Below, piece by piece: positions 45,400 to 54,899 of a stretch of DNA of 64,000 nt. The DNA comes from Sipunculus nudus. Its lineage: Eukaryota; Annelida; Sipuncula; Golfingiida; Sipunculidae. The notes under the pieces were generated by a model. It did not search any database and was not told the DNA's origin. It was given only the letters and a program-made list of their open reading frames with translations. How positions within the stretch are numbered: position 1 is the stretch's first letter; each line of letters starts with the position of its first letter. The stretch is taken from the NCBI GenBank assembly GCA_026874595.1, contig CM049313.1, forward strand, positions 58,793,159 to 58,857,158, in the 5' to 3' direction. Both the position numbers and the translations under genes were made by a program.

Positions 45400-46830
45400 T
45401 TAAACCAGTCTTTCAGTCGGTCTCCTGAATTGCTTTGCTTCCCGTATGTCCTCAGTGAACCACTCAGGATGTCCCCAGGCTGGAATTCTACGCGTCTTCG
45501 TTGGGGCATGTTTATCCAGGATGCCACTCAAGACGCTATCATACAAAATGACACTGGAGTCAACGGAAATAGTCCCAGGTATGGATGACAGTACTGACTC
45601 ACTAACGTCATGTTTAAATGCATCTATATTGATGGTATTCACCTTCCTGTACGTCACTTCCTGTACAGTGCGAGAATTCTCAAGACACCTGACAAAAGAC
45701 AGGAAAATGGTCCGGAAAGCAATGATCCTGTAATGATATAACATGAACCAAGGTATCATAGCTCCTGGTGAGCACGAGGTCTAATATATGTCCACTTCGG
45801 TGTGTGGCATCAGACACATGTTGTTTAAGTCCCAAAGAACCCAATACACTAAGAAAGGCAGTGGCATTTATATCATGGGGATCATCGACTTGTATGTTGA
45901 AATCTCCAGTAACCATCGATTGACCAGGAGACATGGACAGCTTTTCCAAATATTCATCGATATCAGAATAGAATATATTGTAAGTCATGCCTTTTTTATG
46001 GTGGTGACAGTAAATGGGAACAAGCCACATGACAGGTCTAGTATGTATCAGACACTCCATTCCCTCAAAGGAATCATCATATTTCACCTCTACAATATGA
46101 ATGGAATCATCTTTATCTTTGGCAAATATTTTTCTATTCCATGTGCATGCATTTAATACCTCAGGGTCATTATTAAATCTATTGAACAAATGAACCATTT
46201 CTTGTCACAAGTCATCAACAATCATGACCCCTGTATTTTTTAGTTGTTTTCTCTTTTTTGTACTACTAATCTGTCATCTGTATTTTTAAACCTCACTGTT
46301 ATCGGTCTTGGTTTATCCTGTCTTTTCTAACCTACCTTGTATAGAGTATGTACGGCATTTGTTGGCATGTTGATGTGCATTTTTGCATATAGTGACTATA
46401 AACTGTCTCTCCACAGTTTTCATCTGTTGGCCTTTCTGTAACCCAAGTGATTCTGAAATTCAGCCTGCGAGAGTATTGCTCGTTCCTGATGGCAAGTACT
46501 TTCGCTTGGTGTGCTTTCTCTTCACTTTCATGTGATTCTTTTTTCAATTTATAGTTTTTCCTAACCTGGCAACCCTTCTCTCTAGAGCATCGGGTTAGGT
46601 TTCTAGATCAAATACTCTGCATTCTATTCTCTCTGTATATGTGTTTATGACAGATTTGAAATCGTTTCTTTTCTCTAATTTCAGTTGTACCAGCATGTCA
46701 CTGAGGACTTCCTGTGATACCATCCTTTCTGCCTTTTCTTTGTTTTTATTCTCACTGTCACCAGAAGAAGTTTTTAAACTTTATTTAGTTTTTTTTTTTA
46801 AAGTTGATAACCTTGTGGGGATGTAATAGA
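45400..46830 (-). mobile_element. deleted LINE: ORF1 tail fused to endonuclease fragment
   Basis: Reading 46,830 to 46,230 gives ORF1-type pieces (NEQYSRRLNFRITWVTERPT, RPITVRFKNTDDRLVVQKKR). The open frame 45,680-46,198 then continues from an ORF1-like end (NRFNNDPEVLNACTWNRKIF) into the C-terminal half of an AP-type endonuclease: GDFNIQVDDP, GLKQHVSDATHRSGHILDLV, PDHFPVFCQVS. Further down LYDSVLSGILDKHAPTKTR and PEWFTEDIREAKQFRR follow. No polymerase is present, so the element lost both the front of its endonuclease and everything after the linker. Confidence 0.75.
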
Positions 46831-47835
46831 GATACTTGAAAGTGCTAGATAAAGTAGACCTCAATCTTTTTCTATCAACATCTCCAGACATATCAGTATG
46901 AAAACCCTAAGTAAATATATTATATCAGACAACAATCTTATGAATTTAAGCAGGCCCAAATAGATTTAAATGGTTTACATTATTTGCATCCTTTTTGTGT
47001 AGTTTTCTCTTTTAACATGTACATAAGACCAGTATAGAAAGTTCACAAAACTTACAGGCTAGCTTGTGCATCTGGGTGATAATGGGCGTATTTACTGTTG
47101 TCAATACAACCCTTCCTATTGAGTGCATATGCATTTTTGGACATTGACAGGTGTTTCAAGGCTCCCAATGAAAAGCACAATAGACATTGGCGAGTGGCAG
47201 TCTATGGAATTTTAAAATGTTATGATAACAAGAATAGCATGAAACTTTAGCCTCTGAAAGTTACTTTCAACAAAAACTAGGTTGTTAAATTTGTTTATAT
47301 GATAATATCTTACAGGTACTTGCCGTTAAAGCATTGGTTTTTAAAGATAAATAAGAGAGCTCACAAGCTTGCCTCTTTCCCTGTGTGCACTAGCTGACCA
47401 GATCAGATGTTTCTCATACCCCCAGAATACACCTTGTGAAGCCTATAAGTTATGTCTGCTTTCGGTTTTAATCAAACACTGCATGGATGCATACCAAACA
47501 GAATATTAAAAAAAATAATAAGTGTTAATGTAAACAGTTTTTATCATAAAATACATAAAGAAACTAGATTATCTTAAAGCTTCTGCATGAAGTTATTTTT
47601 TAACCAAAATTTACGGTGATTTTTATTTGAGGCCTGGACAGCTGAGTGGTAAAAAGCTCGTCCTTCTCCGCTGTCGTCCCGGGTTCGATTCCCGGCGTAG
47701 CTATGAGAGTGCGCCGTATCTGCCCGTCAAAGGTCAGTGGTTTTCTCCAGGTCCTCCGGTTTGCTCCACCCTTATCGACTACCGAGCGCCAACATCCGAG
47801 CCATGGAGAGTACCTTGTATTAGTTATTGTAACTA

Positions 47836-49096
47836 CAGTGGAATCCCGCCTTGTGACCAGCCCAAAATTGCGACCACACCACAACTACGACCACTTTGCT
47901 TGGTCCCGATTTTTTTAATTTATTTATGTTTATGATTGACTCAAAATTACGACCACTCCTTAATTCAGAATTACGACCAGATTTCCTGGTCCCAGCGCTA
48001 ATGCGACCCCGGTATAATGCGTCTACCGCCCAGAAGTACTGAAACAACATTTGTCACGAGTCAATGGCTGCGCCTTGTCACAGGCGCCTTACCAAAAGAT
48101 CAAAGAGGATAACAAGGTTTCCCAACCTGAGTGCTAATCTGGTCCCGCATATCTTCCTGACTCGGTGTCCGCACTGAGACACGTTGTGAGGCGTAAGATA
48201 TAGATCAAATATGGTAACCATCGGCCTGATTATTTAAGGAGCCGGTCTGCCTGGCTAACTGCCCTGGGGTCTTGAGCTAGCGATGCCCCTCAGTGATCAC
48301 CTGTATTACAGCTACTCTAAGTGCGGGACTTAGAGCTTAATATTTCTACCCATCATATATTGTTTGATCCTCATAGGTAAAATTAACGAACCAGTTAATC
48401 CTAAATGTGCTCATACCTTACTCACACTGAGTATTGAGCAGTTAGTAAAATGTATAAATAAAGCTTGCATGGGGGCAAATGTCACACATTTTCTTGCCGT
48501 ATCAGATAGATCGCTGTCAGTTTATTTCTCTACCGGTTCCGTTTGCGTTTAAATTTCTTGCTGTTGTACGACCATGCCTCGTAAAGAACTCTTCTTGAAA
48601 GAGGAAGTTGCGTTTATCAAGACGGCAACACCAGGACGCAGTCAGCGCCAACTGACTCAGCAGATAAGCGTCAGTAAAACTCAAGTGCACGCAATATATA
48701 CTCAAGCGGAAGGCTAAATATATGACAGCCACGTATTATGTGCAATATGTATTTAGTAGGTTGTCTTCGTATTGCCTCAAGTGTAATTATGTGTTAATCA
48801 TAAGTCACTACGTATGTGTACATGTATATCAATTTTTATCATGAATAAATATATAAAACAATATTGTTTTCTTTTCAGCTACACACAACAAAAACCTTCA
48901 TAATAATGGTCCTCCGCTAAGTAAAATAGTTTACTATAATTCACATTAAAGATATGCAATAGGTACACACTGAGACACATTAAACATCGGCTAGTTATAT
49001 GCGACCAAGGTAAGAGTTTTACAAAGACGACCACCCCCAAAAATTACGACCACTTTGCTCAGTCCCCAGGGTCGTCGTAATTGTGGAGTTCCACTG
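47836..49096 (+). mobile_element. pogo/Tigger-like DNA transposon, non-autonomous
   Basis: Termini CAGTGGAATCCC and, inverted, CAGTGGAACTCC, flanked on both sides by TA, as expected of the Tc1/mariner-pogo group. Subterminal regions carry repeated (T/A)ACGACCAC motifs. Inside, a frame from ATG 48,574 encodes the start of a pogo-type transposase DNA-binding domain (MPRKELFLKEEVAFIKTA, TPGRSQRQLTQQISVSKTQV) that stops after about 47 residues. The catalytic DDE domain is missing, so mobilisation would need enzyme in trans. Confidence 0.85.
48574..48717 (+). pseudogene. truncated pogo/Tigger transposase (N-terminal helix-turn-helix only)
   Basis: About 47 codons resembling the CENP-B/Psq-type N-terminal helix-turn-helix (KEEVAFIK...GRSQRQLTQQISVSKTQVHAI), then a TAA. 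No second DNA-binding region and no DDE/D catalytic segment follow. It is the only coding trace of the surrounding 1.26-kb element. Confidence 0.8.
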
Positions 49097-49140
49097 TATT
49101 TGTACAATCCATGTAAAATAAATAAAGTTTATATATTTAC

Positions 49141-49212
49141 CCCGGAAATCTCCGCCACAAGCCAGAGAACCATGCTCACCACAACCAGCATCGTCCTTTC
49201 TGCCTTCTCCAT
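49141..49212 (-). CDS. second signal-peptide exon of the receptor type
   Basis: Starts at ATG 49,212 and encodes 24 residues: MEKAERT, a hydrophobic core (MLVVVSMVLWLVA) and EISG, ending TCCGGG|GTAAATAT in phase 0. Length, phase, final Gly and donor are the same as in the signal exon at 41,722-41,793, so the two are duplicates. No lectin, SRCR or EGF exon is seen between 41.8 and 49.1 kb. Hence it is either an alternative first exon feeding the receptor gene or what remains of a third copy whose body was lost. A SINE tail lies within about 10 bases of the donor. Confidence 0.6.
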
Positions 49213-49600
49213 GTTTGTCAATGCTCTCTGTCACGACATACAAACATGTTCTCTTTCTGTTTTCATGCGGTCCTCACATACTGTTTGAGCGTGCTATTTG
49301 GTTCACCAAAACATTTTATCCAATAAACCACCTAGGCTTATTAAAAACCCTCCCTCTTGGGCTCAGGCTTGATTAAGCATTCACTCCCAGTTCATATGTG
49401 GTCTAGTGCTCTACCTTCTTATCATACTTGGACTAATTGGCAATTTTGACGACTATTTGTTGACGAATGTTATTTTCTGATCAAACATATATATTGGCTG
49501 TTAAAAGAGTCTGAGTGATTTAAGATATATAATTAGCCATCGTTCAACGGACTTAATAATTGTAATAACACGTTTGGACGGGGCTGTTTGTATCTAAATG

Positions 49601-49797
49601 CATATTAAGCGGTCGATCCAAAATTTTGGAAAAGGGGGTACTAACCCTGGAGGACTAATGATAAAACAAAAAAAAGTCCTCAGGTGCAGGCCGCAAACAT
49701 TGATCAGAAACCCTTATAAAAAGAATGCGCCGGACGGAAAAGGGGGAAGTTGGGTGTCCGAACCCCCCTGGACCCATCATCTGGATCCGCTTCTATA
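49601..49797. mobile_element. MITE-like element with GGATCC termini
   Basis: Left end AGCGGTCGATCCAAAATTTT and right end CATCTGGATCCGCTTCT are inverted relatives; the interior has GGGTGTCCGAACCCCCC. Related to 30,484-30,700. No coding potential. Confidence 0.45.
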
Positions 49798-49799
49798 GT

Positions 49800-52265
49800 A
49801 TTAACTGCCGTGCGGGTGCGCTTTGCGCTTTCAGTTAGATTATGACTGTTTAAGCAGTATCTGTTAGATACTCTTATGAAGCACGAAGCTAGAGAATGGT
49901 AACCATGAGACTTTGTTACGTTTTAGCGTGTTTTTTTTGTATGATCATATTTTGAATGGATTTTAATTTCGATGAGGGAATATTATTTTTTTTTTTTAAT
50001 TTTATAATACAACAATAAAAAGCTGGCTAAAAGCACGTTCCTGTATTACACAATTAACAATAAATCGTTTGCGCACAATTAAGATCAGTTGTAATTACAA
50101 AAGGTAGCAACGCCAGACGTGATAACAAACAGTCAATTATCCTCTATTTAGTTACAGTTCCCGAATTCACCCTTCATTTGGTCCATGATCTTGATAAAAG
50201 GCAAGTTAAAATGATCAATAAGCCCTTTCATTCTGCATAAGACCCACGCGAAGACATATAATAAGCCACTGACATTATATAAGCCAATGAAACTACATTA
50301 TAAACTTCTTGAAACTGTAGGTTTAGTGCAGGAATGGCGAATGGGGGAAACTGTCATATCCTTATTCGGCATAGCTAATGATCAATTACACTAAATTTTC
50401 TCCTTGGAAATTTTAAAATAATGTATGACAACATCATAAACACTTCAGGTCTGATTTGTCAACGTTTAAGCGTCAGAGGTTGAATGAATAATAGAACGAA
50501 AGCAACAAAGTACATATACGACGCGTAAATTACCTTGTGCATGTGTAATTTACCTTACTCACCAATAACAAACACGTTCCATTTTACACACGTTTATGTT
50601 ATTTTTTTGTAACCTTTATTATGGTATCGATGCCTACTATCGATCAACGTATTTAACTTTTTTATATTATTTTTTTTTTCATTTATCATTGGAACTATGA
50701 ACCACGTTCGGCTTGTCAAGTTCAAGATCACACGGAGAACTGTGGTCCTGTTATCTACTACCATGTGACCTATTGACTGACGTGTCTAGTTGTATAACAA
50801 GACAGCTGAAAATATATCATTTTTTTTCGTATCCAGCTCACAATGGGCTGAGTTCAAATTGGCCTTAAATTAATTAACCATGCACTGAAATGTTCTTTTA
50901 TTTTGTTCTGTTTATTGATACAGAGTTTATCAAGTTCATGAGTGAGTGAGCTATCCAAATACCCCTGCCAAGCGCTGAAAGGTGTTTATTAGCACTGTGG
51001 CTAGTTCTTTGCACACACGTTTTTTTCATGAGAATGTCACAAGAAACTGCAAATATCCAGGGACAAAAATCAGGAACATGTTTGCTGTCTTTGCAATCAA
51101 GTTGGTGGTTAATGTTTTAAACTGCAAAATAGTTTCTTTTTTAAAACTTAAATAGTGTAATATGATTTAGTAACTAAATGTCATAAATCGAAACTTTACG
51201 TTCGAGGGGTAAAACGCTCGGCTTTCCCCTCTGGCGATCCGGGTTCGATCTTCCTCCTAACTACTTCAGGAATCTTGTCAACCATTTACACGTAGCATTC
51301 AAGGACAGGAATTAAATACATTAAATGTATATACAATTCTTATACACGACATTTATGAATACTAAAAATATCAGAGCAATCAGTTCAAATAAAAAATGTG
51401 ATGATTTTCTTATTCACCCTGTAGATTTCTCTCCAAAGATTTCACAAGAAAGAATTTCACAGGAAACAAACGTTTAAACAACAAGAGGAAACCGGGCTGA
51501 AAGAAAATTTTGTGATATGCGTATACAGTGTGTATACGTGACAGGGCGCTTGTGCACTGGTAACAAAGCAATCAAATAGAAAGACTTGTGCTGTTATCAC
51601 AGCGAAATCCTCGTTGATGATCCCATAAAAACCCATAAAACCCCATAAAAAGATATATGGACTGAAACCATCCTTAGACAATTCATTCGACGTAGTATAA
51701 TGTATGTAAATGAAAGGGATCACGCCTCTCATATGGTAAAGGACGTTCGTCAGAGCCAGTCTCTAATCCTCTTAGTTTGTTACGTCTACCATGGATTATG
51801 ACAGGCAAACGTGTGCACAAAAAGGCATTTTTAATTTTGCACCAATCCGTTGGAAAGGTGAATATCTAGATGTTTCTCACATTTGTAGCATTAGTAGTGA
51901 AAACCTGACAGAAAAAAATATTTAACAAGTGGCTTTCCATCGGTTCTCTATATTTCCTTTATTTTTCTATGAAAATGGTCTGTGATTTCTTATTCTTTCG
52001 GGCATTTTGCCTCTCATCAACATTTTACTGGATTTTTTTTCACAGCACAATAGTTTTTTTTATATAACAGTGTTCCTATCGAAAACATTCAGTTCTCTTT
52101 GCATGCAAACGTGCATGTAAAACGTGGCATGTAAGATGGCAGAATAAGGTTTACAATGAGCGAAATATGATTGAAATTTTGGTAGGATGGTAGGATGCAT
52201 TATGAGCGGAAAGGCATTCTTTTCTGTGGAAAGGCAAACCTGTTTTAAAGCCTGAGTTTACAATA
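49800..52265. other. intergenic, no gene recognised
   Basis: AT-rich sequence with a truncated SINE head at 51,195-51,290 (GGGTAAAACGCTCGGCTTTC and CCGGGTTCGATC). No exon with domain support was found. Confidence 0.3.
51195..51290 (+). mobile_element. truncated tRNA-derived SINE head
   Basis: GGGGTAAAACGCTCGGC...CCGGGTTCGATC matches the head of the SINE at 52,280-52,519; body and tail are absent or unrecognisable. Confidence 0.5.
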
Positions 52266-52279
52266 TCATTGATCAACTT

Positions 52280-52519
52280 GGGGCCTGGACAGTCGAGGCG
52301 TAAAACGCTCTGCTCTCTCCGCTGGCGACCCGGGTTCGATCCCCGGCGTGGCTGTGAGCGTGGGTTGTAGTTGCCCGTCCATGCAAGGTCGATAGTTTTC
52401 TCCGGGTTCCCCACCACTACAGACTAGCGAACGCCATCATCCGAGCCATGGAGAATGCCTCGTATTAGTTATCATAACTAGCTGTACAATCTAATTAAAA
52501 TAAATAAAGTTTGAAAAAA
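52280..52519 (+). mobile_element. tRNA-derived SINE with target-site duplication
   Basis: Complete 240-base copy: head GGGCCTGGACAGTCGAGGCG, B box CGGGTTCGATCCCCGG (52,331-52,346), a body with CCGAGCCATGGAGAATGCCT, and the tail AAAATAAATAAAGTTTG plus A-run. The 10 bases TGATCAACTT flank it at 52,270-52,279 and 52,520-52,529, proving insertion by target-primed retrotransposition. It is the best reference copy of this family in the window. Confidence 0.9.
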
Positions 52520-52529
52520 TGATCAACTT

Positions 52530-53274
52530 TCATATTAAATCAGATTTTTACATGATATGGAACACGACCTATTGGATAACACGTTACATCTGGCTCACGT
52601 GAGGACGGTTTGGCAGGATGATATCACGTTTAGGATGCTACCTGATAACATGGAGTTATCCAGCTGGTCCATGGTTCTAACTTCGAAAGGTGGTTAGTGA
52701 TGACAGCGATACTGAGCTCCAGGATCTGATGCTTACAGATGGTTATTACTGCAGGTTGACCGTGAATAAAACAGTAAACCATCTTCGTGGCTTCCCACAG
52801 CACAGGTATGTGTATTTATAAGTGTATTCTATGGCTGTACACATACACACATGTATAACATGTATATGTATATATTATGACCTTCGATGCCATACCGTTT
52901 ATGTATTGCTTGCATTGTCTAATTGATTTGGTATTAAATGGTTTCTCTCTGATCTTTCTTCAAACACCTGCGATTGTTTTATCCTATGAGGGGGGGAGGG
53001 GGGGCACCTTTGGTACTTGGTTTTTTTTTTACTTTTGTTATGACATATATTATTAATCTGTTCTTGTGTATTATTTACTACTACTAAAAACCTTGCCATT
53101 TCATGTATAAATGTATGTTAATTCAGTCACCAGTATTTCTTCTGAGTATTTGTTTTTATTTTTAGGGGGAAATGACAATAAGTCAATAACACTGACATAA
53201 CATAATCATATGAGAAATGTACTAGGTTTATCTTGATTTCTTCAATAGAAAAATGTTTTTGATGTTCTTTATTA

Positions 53275-53315
<41 letters not shown>

Positions 53316-53380
53316 CCAAGCCTACTAGCAGTTACATTTTTATTTGTAGAAAGACACAGCAAAACGTTCGCACATGTTAA
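52530..53380. other. intergenic, no gene recognised
   Basis: Contains a G-rich tract near 52,990 and an (AT)n tract at 53,283-53,313. No exon supported. Confidence 0.3.
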
Positions 53381-53384
53381 AGCA

Positions 53385-53680
53385 GCATTTCTATGTGCGC
53401 GTATATGCGGACATGCGTGAAAAAATCGCTAATATGATTTTGTAACTTGGGGTTTCCATGTGTTCGTCAGCGTATGTGCGTATATGCGTATTGTCACGCA
53501 TAGGGTCTACGTGAACTCGAGGATTCGGGATAAAATGACGTCACTTCATATTTTTGTGGAAGACCTGTTAGATCCAATGTACAAATATATGCCTGCCATT
53601 TCACTCATATACGCGCACATGGAAACAAACCTATTTTTTCACGCATATACGCTCACACGCATATACATGCACATAGTCAG
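53385..53680. repeat. foldback element
   Basis: Left arm near 53,394-53,500 (ATGTGCGCGTATATGCG, ATGCGTGAAAAAAT, GTTTCCATGTG, CGTATATGCG) is repeated in inverted order at 53,605-53,672 (CATATACGCGCACATGGAAAC, ATTTTTTCACGCATATACGC, GCATATACATGCACAT). The arms are imperfect with indels. The element of about 290 bases has no open frame and looks like a foldback MITE. Confidence 0.65.
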
Positions 53681-54005
53681 ACTGTATAAAGTATACCTTA
53701 AACGGCCTTAAGCAAATTAATAAGAAAATACGTGACAATCCCCGTGTGTTGGGCACTGACATTTAGAACTTTCATTAGATGAGGAGTCCACACTTTCCGG
53801 ATAAACTCCTACTCCGAGTCACAGCTAGTCTAGACCTATTGACAATTTATTTCTTCAAGTCTAAACCTTTTTGAAACGTCTGAGAGGTTAAAACATGATT
53901 AGAATGTGTATGTGTATTTTGAGAATTCTGCTCTTAGAACTAGTGTTTGCAGTTTGCAGCTAGTCTGTTCATGTTATATATTGTCATGTTATCCTTATTT
54001 TGTAG

Positions 54006-54145
54006 AGCCTGATAATGGCAACCGAGAGTCCCCTCCTGCGTGACCTGGGTGAGAGAGCCCACCGACAGAAGGCTCACATCACCATCACTCAGCTTGACTG
54101 CTGCATGGTGGACTCAGAACACAGAGACCCTAACGACATCAATCA
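54006..54145 (+). CDS. caveolin, N-terminal exon
   Basis: After acceptor CCTTATTTTGTAG the frame opens at ATG 54,015: MATESPLLRDLGERAHRQ, KAHITITQLDCCMVDSEH, RDPNDINQ. The block D-x-x-x-x-x-x-x-x-R-D-P-N-D-I-N is the conserved caveolin segment just before the scaffolding region (vertebrate proteins have NRDPKxxN here). Caveolins form the membrane coats of caveolae. The only nearby donor, AATCA|GTTATT at 54,145/54,146, leaves phase 2, which does not match the phase-0 start of the next exon; unspliced, the frame stops at 54,158. A missing micro-exon, a sequence error or gene damage could explain this. Confidence 0.75.
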
Positions 54146-54420
54146 GTTATTTGATTAGTGGCCCAGTCTGACTAAAGAAATAAAACTTGAGATAGCTGAC
54201 ACCCCACAATGTTGACACTCCACAATGGACATCCTTTGGTGGAACTGTCTCACTTAACAGTACCGTTTTAAATTTCTCATCCTCGGGTTAGTATTATCAA
54301 TTTTAATATATATAAAGGGAAACTCTGAAATGATTTTCCCAAGATATTATATTTTATAGAGGTTAGTTTGCTTACTATACAGATTGAAACTTGTTTAGCG
54401 GTTTTGCTTTCTTCCGACAG

Positions 54421-54891
54421 GTCACGTTCCATGATGTGATAACGGAACCGGAAATAACCCACTCGTTTGGTTTTGTGTACGCAATAACCCACGGTTGCTT
54501 TACTTGCTCCCGGATCGTCATCAACGACATATTCACCTTTATCTTGGGGTTACCCCTGACCTTCCTCTGGGGTTTCCTGTTCGCTGTGGTCAGCGTGATC
54601 CACATCTGGATGGCCACACCAGCCCTGCGCTGTCTTGAGATCCAGTTTAATTCATTCCGGAAGTGCCTGCTTCTTCTCCTGTACAGTATCCTTGCGCCAT
54701 TCTGTGAAATGCTCGGACTTGCATTCAGCAGAATTAAGATTGTATACATAAAAGAAACCCCCAACCAAGGAGTTTACAGGGATGGAGTATCAAGTGAGAG
54801 TCTGGCCGTGTCGGATGTTGCTGACGGGGGTCATAAAACTCGCTGCTCTAAGGCACAAAGAGATGCCGCTGATAAGCCCGGTGCCAATTGA
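54421..54891 (+). CDS. caveolin, main exon
   Basis: Acceptor TTTTGCTTTCTTCCGACAG ends at 54,420; the frame runs VTFHDVITEPEITHSFGFV, YAITHGCFTCSRIVINDIF, TFILGLPLTFLWGFLFAVVS, VIHIWMATPALRCLEIQF, NSFRKCLLLLLYSILAPFCE. This covers the caveolin signature (F-x-D-V-I-x-E-P...HSF), the hairpin membrane segment (G-L-P-L..W-G..F-A...-H-I-W...P) and a Cys near the C-terminal end where family members are palmitoylated. The usual DGVW of the scaffolding domain is changed to GFVY. After the core comes an extra polar tail of about 45 residues to a TGA at 54,889. A donor-like CAA|GTGAGA at 54,793 could shorten it. Confidence 0.88.
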   Translation, partial: VTFHDVITEPEITHSFGFVYAITHGCFTCSRIVINDIFTFILGLPLTFLWGFLFAVVSVIHIWMATPALRCLEIQFNSFRKCLLLLLYSILAPFCEMLGLAFSRIKIVYIKETPNQGVYRDGVSSESLAVSDVADGGHKTRCSKAQRDAADKPGAN

Positions 54892-54899
54892 TACAGCGC

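Larger units (their letters stand above)
47631..49137 (+). mobile_element. tRNA-derived SINE split by a DNA transposon
   Basis: The head GGCCTGGACAGCTGAGTGGT and B box CGGGTTCGATTCCCGG run to 47,835. The tail TGTACAATCCATGTAAAATA with AATAAAGTTTAT resumes at 49,099. Together they match the uninterrupted SINE at 52,280-52,519. The tail ends only a few bases from the splice donor of the exon at 49,141-49,212. Confidence 0.85.

Noticed and set aside
47600-47935. Several 90-100-codon frames on both strands
   Set aside because: They lie inside the tRNA-derived SINE and the end of the pogo element.
54375-54764. 129-codon minus-strand frame
   Set aside because: Antisense shadow of the caveolin exon.
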